A DNA stretch of 10,377 bases from Pseudonocardiaceae bacterium (GTDB lineage: Bacteria > Actinomycetota > Actinomycetes > Mycobacteriales > Pseudonocardiaceae), in the NCBI GenBank assembly GCA_025937115.1, contig JAICSB010000077.1, forward strand, positions 1 through 10,377, in the 5' to 3' direction. The position numbers were made by a program, and so were the translations under genes. Positions 5,926-10,377 of the stretch are shown here, piece by piece (position 1 is the first letter of the stretch; every line of letters begins with the position of its first letter). Under the pieces are notes generated by a model. The model was not told where the DNA came from. It did no database searches and saw only the letters and a program-made list of their open reading frames with translations.

Positions 5926-6747
5926 GACTGCGGCGTCGAGGGCTGCCCGCATCTGGGCGGTTGGCGCGGGGCGACCGGTCATCAGCTCGCACTGGGCAAC
6001 GGCTTGGTGCAGCAGCACCGCGAGACCGCTGACGGTTGTACAGCCCGCGGTGATCGCGGACCTGGCCAGCGGGGTGGGCCACGGCGTATAGACGACGTCG
6101 AGCACCACCGGCCTGCTCACCCACTGCTGACGGCTCAGCGCGTCGGCGGCGCCCGGCGGTAGGGTGGAGATGACGACGTCAGCCTCGGGGATGGCGCCGT
6201 CGAGCAAGTCGCCGGAGATGACCGGCGTGACACCGAGCCGATCGGCTGCCGCGCGGAGATCCGTCGTTGCGGCTGAGTTCCGCACCAGCACGGTCGGCGC
6301 GGTTTCTCCCAGCTCGCGTAGCGCGGCAAGCGCCGCTTGGGCGGTGCCGCCGGCTCCCAGCACCACCGCGGCGCTGACCCGGTCGACTCCCGCTTCGCGT
6401 AGCGCGGCGAGAATACCCGCTACATCGGTGTTCTCAGCCCGATGCGGCGCACCTGGCTGTCCCAATATCAGGGTGTTCGCCGCGCCGACGGCGTGGGCCA
6501 GTGCGGATACCTCATCGGCCACGGTCAACGCCACCCGTTTCAGTGGCATCGTCAGAGACAGCCCGGCCCACTCCGAGCCGAGCTGCTCAATGAAGCCGGG
6601 CAGCGCCGCCTCGTTGCACTCCACCGCGTCGTAACACCACCCGGTCAGGCCCAGCGCGGTGTAGGCAGCACGGTGCAGCGTCGGCGACAGCGAATGCCTG
6701 ATGGGTGAGCCCAGCACCGCCGCCCGCCGCTTCGTCGACTCGCTCAT
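5917..6747 (-). CDS. aroE: Shikimate dehydrogenase AroE
   Basis: A 276-residue enzyme of normal length that reduces 3-dehydroshikimate to shikimate, the fourth step of chorismate synthesis. The substrate domain shows GSPIRHSLSPTLH with the two shikimate-binding serines S19 and S21, LTMPLKR with catalytic K70, N91 in GAANTL, and D108 in ENTDVAG. The nucleotide-binding loop is GAGGTAQAAL (131-140), and VRNS (155-158) stands where NADP-dependent enzymes have NRT/NRS. The C-terminus has the expected GLAVLLHQAVAQ. The ATG at 6747 fits the family start; the sequence before it has no strong ribosome site. In many actinobacteria aroE follows mltG and ruvX; here those are not on its upstream side, where instead a divergent methyltransferase operon begins. 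It may be co-transcribed with treYZ, 95 bases downstream, but no functional link is evident. Confidence 0.95.
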   Translation of the reverse strand: MSESTKRRAAVLGSPIRHSLSPTLHRAAYTALGLTGWCYDAVECNEAALPGFIEQLGSEWAGLSLTMPLKRVALTVADEVSALAHAVGAANTLILGQPGAPHRAENTDVAGILAALREAGVDRVSAAVVLGAGGTAQAALAALRELGETAPTVLVRNSAATTDLRAAADRLGVTPVISGDLLDGAIPEADVVISTLPPGAADALSRQQWVSRPVVLDVVYTPWPTPLARSAITAGCTTVSGLAVLLHQAVAQCELMTGRPAPTAQMRAALDAAVAR

Positions 6748-6958
6748 CGTCCGTCAGCTACCACAACTCGATCTTCCTCCGCTGTACATCTGCCGTTCAC
6801 TACGGAGCCAGTATTAAGGAAAGAGCCAACGGCGTGTGCCCGCGGCCTTGCACTAGGCGTTTCCACTCTGTTATTGAGATCTCGGAGGGTAGGTCCGGAT
6901 CTGCGGTCGGTAGCTGTTACGGCTGCATCGTTGTCCGACACCCGTAGGAGGGTTCCGG

Positions 6959-7765
6959 ATGGAACGTTCGAGCTGGGCGTCGGACGACGTGGACATAGAG
7001 CATGCCAGCCCGGCCCGAGTCTACGACTACTACCTCGGCGGCTCACACAATTTCGCCGTGGACCGGCAGATGGCGCGTCAGGCCATGGAGCTGTGGCCGG
7101 AGCTGCCCTTGATCATGCAGGCTAATCGGGCGTTCCTGCGTCGCTCGGTGCGCTACCTGGTCAGCCAGGGCATTACCCAATTTCTGGACATCGGATCGGG
7201 AATCCCCACCGAGGGCAATGTGCACGAGGTCGCTCAGACTGCCGCACCCGAGGCTCGAGTGGTCTACGTCGACGTGGACCCAGTGGCTGCCGCTCACAGC
7301 CGCGCCATCCTGGCCGGAAATCAGTACGCGGACGTCGTCCAGGCTGACCTGCGAGACGTGACGGCGATCTTCGATAACCCACCGGCCAGGAGGCTGCTCG
7401 ATCCGACCCAGCCGATCGGTGTGCTCATGGTGGCGATGCTGCATTTCGTACCGGATGAGGCTGGTCCGGCGAGCATCGTTGGTCAGTATCGCAAGATGAT
7501 GCCGCCGGGAAGTCATCTCGTTCTCTCGCACGCCACTCACGAGGGCCGCCCCGATCAGGCCGGCTCGCACACCGACCTCTACCGGCGTGCTGGCGCACCG
7601 TTGACCATGCGCTCGCGCCTCGAGGTCGAAACGTTGTTTGACGGGTTCGACCTGGTGGCCCCAGGAGTGGTGTTCCTGCCGCTGTGGCGGCCGGACTCGC
7701 CGGCCGACGTTGATGACCATCCCGAGCGGTTCACCGGCTACGCCGCAGTAGGCCGATGCGGATGA
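6959..7765 (+). CDS. SAM-dependent methyltransferase, SAV2177 family (DUF574, Methyltransf_19)
   Basis: A 268-residue protein of the actinobacterial SAV2177 family. The N-terminal family mark ARVYDYYLGGSHNFAVDR is at 19-36. The Rossmann-type SAM site follows: FLDIGSGIPT (75-84, motif I), VVYVDVDPVA (101-110, the acidic end of strand 2 that holds the SAM ribose), VVQADLRD (126-133) and VLMVAMLHFVPD (155-166). No signal peptide or membrane helix is present. The start is fixed by AGGAGG at 6946-6951, 7 bases before ATG. The stop overlaps the start of the GGDEF-EAL gene, so both are one operon with coupled translation. The family is numerous in actinobacteria, but its substrate is not known to me; methyl transfer is inferred from the fold. 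No clear promoter is seen in the 211 bp gap before it. Confidence 0.93.
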   Translation: MERSSWASDDVDIEHASPARVYDYYLGGSHNFAVDRQMARQAMELWPELPLIMQANRAFLRRSVRYLVSQGITQFLDIGSGIPTEGNVHEVAQTAAPEARVVYVDVDPVAAAHSRAILAGNQYADVVQADLRDVTAIFDNPPARRLLDPTQPIGVLMVAMLHFVPDEAGPASIVGQYRKMMPPGSHLVLSHATHEGRPDQAGSHTDLYRRAGAPLTMRSRLEVETLFDGFDLVAPGVVFLPLWRPDSPADVDDHPERFTGYAAVGRCG

Positions 7766-9891
7766 ATCACGCGGATTGCGAGGCCTTCGCCCAGCGTTGG
7801 ACCGAGGCGATCGTCGGCACGAGCTACGTGGCGATGGGCCGCCGGATGCTGGCCAGGCACTTGCTTGAGCTCACCCATCAGTTGGTCGAGGGTTTCCTGG
7901 CGGCTGAGTTCGACCCGTCGGTGGGGCGCGACGTGGGCGTCGCCATGGTCGAAAAGCATTTCACCGGCACTGAGACCCTCAAAGAGACCCTCGCGCTGAT
8001 CGCCGAATGGTTGCCGGCTACATCGACTCCCGCTCCGCCAGGAGTCGATGTAGCCGGCCGGGTTGCTCAGCTTGTGGGCAGCCTGGCCGCTGGGTACGCC
8101 AGTGCGTTGCGCGAACGCAGCCTCGATGAGCAGGACGCGATCTATCGCGCAGGTTTGCGCGCGCGCCGGCAGGCTGAACAGGCGCTGGCGGCCAGCGAGG
8201 CGAAGTTCCGGGCGATGTTCACCGAGGCGAAGCTGGGCATCGGCATCGGTGACCTGGAAGGCAACATCACCGACGCCAATCCTGCACTGCAGGAGATGTT
8301 CGGCTACACCCGTGAGGAGTTCACGCGGCTCAATGTCAGCTCGATGGTCCACCCAGAAGACGCCGCCAGCGTGTGGGAAGTGTACGGGGAGCTGGTTCGC
8401 GGTGAACGCGACCACTTCCGAATGGAGAAGCGCTTCAACCGTCGCGACGGCGGTGAGATCTGGACTGATCTGACGGTGTCACTGGTTCGCGACGAGGGCG
8501 GCGCGCCCACTTACCAGGTGGCGCTGCTGGAGGACGTGTCCGAACGGCGTCGCCTGCAGGCGAAATTGCAGTACCAGGCTTACCACGACCCACTGACCGC
8601 GCTGGCCAACCGGCAGATGGTCACCGAACGGCTGGATCAGGTATTCGCTGGGCCGGCGAGCCAACGCCGGGTCGGACTTTGCTTCCTGGATCTTGATGGG
8701 TTCAAGGTGGTCAACGACAGCCTCGGTCATGACGTCGGCGACCAGTTGCTGAAGACTGTCGCGTCCCGGCTGACCCGTTGCTGCGGTCCCGGCCAGCTGG
8801 TAGCCCGGATGGGCGGGGACGAATTCCTGATCATCGTTGAGGACACCGGTGGCGAAGCGGACATGGCCGTACTAGCCGATAGAATCCTGTCCGCCTTGGC
8901 GGCGCCAGTCCGAGTCGGCGGTCACGCGCTGACCGTGCGAACGAGCATCGGCGTCGTCGAGCGGCCGGTGGCCGACACTAACCCGGCCGACCTCATTCAG
9001 GCCGCTGACATCACCATGTACCAAGCGAAAGCTGGCGGTAAAGGGCGCTACGCGATGTTCGACCAGCATCGAAACGCTAGCGAGGTCGCCGACTTCACAC
9101 TGTCCGCAACGATGGTGGCCGCGGTGGCGCGCGGCGAGTTCTTTGTTGTGTACCAGCCACTGGTCGATCTGGGGCAAGGCACCCTACGGGCGGTCGAGGC
9201 GCTGGTGCGCTGGCGACACCCGACTCTCGGCGTGCTCGGGCCCGAACGTTTCATTCGCCTCGCCGAGGAATCCGGATCGATCGTTCAGCTCGGGCATTGG
9301 GTCTTGGCCCGGGCGTGTGAGCAGGCCAAAGCCTGGCGTGACGCGTTCGGTGATGCGGCGCCGTTGGTCAGCGTCAACCTCGCGCCCCGGCAGCTGCACG
9401 AGCCGAGCCTGGTGGCCGACGTAATACAGGTTCTCGCCGACAATGAGCTCGACCCGTCCAGACTCCAGCTAGAGCTCACCGAGCAGTCACTGCTGGGCGA
9501 CGACGCGGGTCCGCTCACGATGCTGACCAAGCTGCACGGTATGGGAGTACGTATCGCCCTTGATGACTTCGGCGACGGTTATTGGAACCTTCCGGATCTG
9601 CGCCGGCTACCACTGCGTGAACTCAAGCTGGCCGGCTCATTCGCCGCAGGGCTGCAATCCCCCTGCAATAGGGTGGACCAGCGGATCGTGCGGGCACTGG
9701 TCGATCTGGCACACGCACTGGACCTGACCGTCACCGCAGAGGGTGTCGAGACCCTCGCGCAGTGTGAGCGTTTCCAGGCGGCGGGGTGCGACACGGGTCA
9801 GGGGGCATGGTTCGGCCTACCGGGCGCTGCTGAGCAAATTGATGCTTTACTGCGGGGCGCCCATCCGCTGTGCCATCGCGAAGCACTCTGA
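7756..9891 (+). CDS. Sensor-PAS-GGDEF-EAL protein, putative bifunctional c-di-GMP cyclase/phosphodiesterase
   Basis: A 711-residue cytoplasmic protein without membrane helices. Residues 1-120 form a helical region (starting AFAQRWTEAIVGTSYVAMGRR) of a kind I associate with actinobacterial c-di-GMP proteins; a proline-rich linker is at 87-101. A coiled-coil helix (about 120-150) leads to a PAS domain (about 150-265). GGDEF domain about 270-435: YHDPLTALANR, FLDLDGFKVVND and an intact GGDEF at 353-357, so cyclase activity is plausible; the inhibitory RxxD site is absent (GPGQ at 344-347). EAL domain about 445-700: EAL 481-483, N541, E573, DDFG 603-606, K624, E662 in AEGVE and Q682 are all kept, but the usual KxD is KLA (A626) and the loop after DDFG reads DGYWNL. 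Two start codons fit: ATG 7756 (10-bp overlap with the methyltransferase gene) and ATG 7762 (ATGA overlap); no strong ribosome site decides, and reinitiation at either is likely. It contains a large inverted repeat. Confidence 0.93.
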   Translation: MRMNHADCEAFAQRWTEAIVGTSYVAMGRRMLARHLLELTHQLVEGFLAAEFDPSVGRDVGVAMVEKHFTGTETLKETLALIAEWLPATSTPAPPGVDVAGRVAQLVGSLAAGYASALRERSLDEQDAIYRAGLRARRQAEQALAASEAKFRAMFTEAKLGIGIGDLEGNITDANPALQEMFGYTREEFTRLNVSSMVHPEDAASVWEVYGELVRGERDHFRMEKRFNRRDGGEIWTDLTVSLVRDEGGAPTYQVALLEDVSERRRLQAKLQYQAYHDPLTALANRQMVTERLDQVFAGPASQRRVGLCFLDLDGFKVVNDSLGHDVGDQLLKTVASRLTRCCGPGQLVARMGGDEFLIIVEDTGGEADMAVLADRILSALAAPVRVGGHALTVRTSIGVVERPVADTNPADLIQAADITMYQAKAGGKGRYAMFDQHRNASEVADFTLSATMVAAVARGEFFVVYQPLVDLGQGTLRAVEALVRWRHPTLGVLGPERFIRLAEESGSIVQLGHWVLARACEQAKAWRDAFGDAAPLVSVNLAPRQLHEPSLVADVIQVLADNELDPSRLQLELTEQSLLGDDAGPLTMLTKLHGMGVRIALDDFGDGYWNLPDLRRLPLRELKLAGSFAAGLQSPCNRVDQRIVRALVDLAHALDLTVTAEGVETLAQCERFQAAGCDTGQGAWFGLPGAAEQIDALLRGAHPLCHREAL
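8013..8058. repeat. Perfect 18-bp inverted repeat inside the GGDEF-EAL gene
   Basis: GCCGGCTACATCGACTCC (8013-8030) and GGAGTCGATGTAGCCGGC (8041-8058) are exact reverse complements with a 10-nt spacer. In the mRNA this gives an 18-bp stem with a 10-nt loop. The codons encode residues 87-101 (PATSTPAPPGVDVAG), a proline-rich linker between the N-terminal helical region and the next helix, so the protein tolerates the sequence. Pairing stops sharply at both outer ends (T 8012, C 8059). There is no T-run, and translation passes through it. Confidence 0.9.
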
Positions 9892-10124
9892 CTGTGGCGC
9901 TGCTCGCTCACCGCGCGGCTGACTAATCCTCGTTCCCGCTCTGCTACCCGGCGCACGTGATGGGCGCGACCCGGGCTGGGCGCAACCGAACCCTCGCACA
10001 GGCGTCTGGTTCATAGCAGGCCGATCAGGCGCGCGCGGCATATGGTTGCATAGCGTTGACGGTTGTTCGCGCTACGTGTTCACTCACACAGTGCGTCCTG
10101 ACGCGCCAAACAAAGGGAGGGTTC
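9892..10124. other. Non-coding gap before the secreted-protein gene
   Basis: Between the GGDEF-EAL stop and the next ATG I see no credible gene. There are short GC-rich self-complementary bits (for example CCCGGG near 9970) but no hairpin followed by a T-run. TTGACG at 10056-10061 resembles a -35 box, but the sequence 17 bp further (TTCACT) is a poor -10 box. The promoter of the downstream gene must lie here; I cannot place it. Confidence 0.5.
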
Positions 10125-10377
10125 ATGAGTCGACGGGGTTTGCTGACCGGTCTGCTGGTCAGCGGGCTGATCGCGGGAGGCACGCTGGCTGCCATGCCGG
10201 CGAGTGCGGAACCGGCGCTTGTCCCGCTGTCGCCGTCGTTGGTCGGGCAGCTGCTCTCGGCGACCACCGGCGCAATGCCGGTGATGGTGCATGGCGTGAC
10301 GCTCGCGGACGCTGAGCGGGCAGTCGCTGCCACCGGAATGCACCGGGTCACCGCGTTTCGCAAAATCGGCGTGGTGG
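10125..10377 (+). CDS. Secreted protein, probable S8 (subtilisin-like) protease propeptide, 3' end outside window
   Basis: 84 codons are visible. The start is set by GGGAGG at 10115-10120, 4 bases before ATG. Residues 1-28 form a signal peptide: SRRGLL at 2-7, a hydrophobic run (LVSGLIAGGTLAAM) and a cleavage site after ASA (28). The twin arginine in SRRGLL partly matches the Tat consensus, so Tat export is possible; Sec export is not excluded. The mature part has VMVHGVTLADAERAVAATG and then FRKIGVV, which resembles the propeptide of actinobacterial S8 proteases, where a short inhibitory domain of this kind precedes the catalytic domain. The catalytic Asp, His and Ser would lie beyond the window, so the family call is an inference from the propeptide pattern only. 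Confidence 0.72.
   Translation, partial: MSRRGLLTGLLVSGLIAGGTLAAMPASAEPALVPLSPSLVGQLLSATTGAMPVMVHGVTLADAERAVAATGMHRVTAFRKIGVV

Noticed and set aside
5855..6124. Minus-strand open frame overlapping the end of aroE and running into the aroE-treY gap
   Set aside because: Mostly another frame of aroE; the only part outside aroE is about 60 bases with no recognisable protein.
6848..6876. TTGCAC and TGTTAT/TTATTG as a promoter for the methyltransferase gene
   Set aside because: Spacing is 15 bp with the better -10 box, and the box at 17 bp is poor; not good enough to list.
6744..7046. Minus-strand open frame whose stop overlaps the aroE ATG (ATGA)
   Set aside because: The overlap looks like coupling, but the 100-residue product has shadow-like composition and its 5' part is antisense to the methyltransferase start; no ribosome site seen.
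7043..7720. Minus-strand open frame of 225 codons inside the methyltransferase gene
   Set aside because: Antisense to an intact SAV2177-type protein that has a strong ribosome site; sequence is His/Arg rich without a domain.
7712..7742. Shared peptide DHPERFTGY in the methyltransferase C-terminus and in TreY (coding near 3795-3825)
   Set aside because: Each stretch fits its own family context and the shared run is short; treated as coincidence, not a transferred segment.
1..10377. CRISPR arrays, insertion sequences, rRNA or riboswitches
   Set aside because: No regularly spaced repeats, no transposase, no rRNA-like sequence and no leader I can match to a riboswitch class.

Overview
The window looks like the chromosome of a high-GC actinobacterium. 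Codons mostly end in G or C, GTG starts occur, and two genes carry strong AGGAGG-type ribosome sites. The gene families also point there: a DUF3618 protein divergent from bcp, glycogen-to-trehalose TreY/TreZ, an SAV2177-type (DUF574, Methyltransf_19) methyltransferase, and a composite GGDEF-EAL protein of actinobacterial style. The genus cannot be told from the sequence; Mycobacteriales/Pseudonocardiales-like lineages are plausible.

Layout. 1-144: C-terminal tail of an unrecognised plus-strand gene. 173-807 (minus): a type II toxin-antitoxin pair, a ribbon-helix-helix antitoxin followed by a PIN-domain (VapC-like) toxin with a 4-base overlap, driven by what looks like a leaderless promoter that contains its own operator. 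867-939 (minus): a tRNA gene with a perfect acceptor stem but an odd anticodon loop. 970-1443 (minus): a Bcp/PrxQ peroxiredoxin, divergent from a 73-residue DUF3618 membrane protein (1541-1762, plus). The gap between these two holds a perfect 10-bp inverted repeat. 1725-5821 (minus): treY then treZ, making trehalose from glycogen-type alpha-1,4-glucans; the end of treZ overlaps the end of the DUF3618 gene by 38 bp, tail to tail. 5917-6747 (minus): aroE, shikimate dehydrogenase. 6959-9891 (plus): a two-gene operon of an SAV2177-type methyltransferase and a 711-residue protein with an N-terminal helical region, then PAS, GGDEF and EAL domains. The reading frames overlap (ATGA), which suggests translational coupling. 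10125 to the end (plus): the start of a secreted protein, probably the propeptide of an S8 (subtilisin-like) protease.

The non-coding stretches are short: 6748-6958 between divergent aroE and the methyltransferase gene, and 9892-10124 before the secreted protein. Neither shows a convincing terminator.

Most genes are ordinary for this group. The points worth a second look are a perfect 18-bp inverted repeat with a 10-nt loop inside the GGDEF-EAL coding sequence (8013-8058), the tRNA whose 7-nt loop reads CCUAGGA (C at position 33, formal anticodon UAG, short variable arm), the coupled methyltransferase / c-di-GMP enzyme operon, and the compact leaderless, self-operated toxin-antitoxin promoter beside that tRNA. 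I did not find a clear multi-gene defence system, CRISPR array or insertion sequence.
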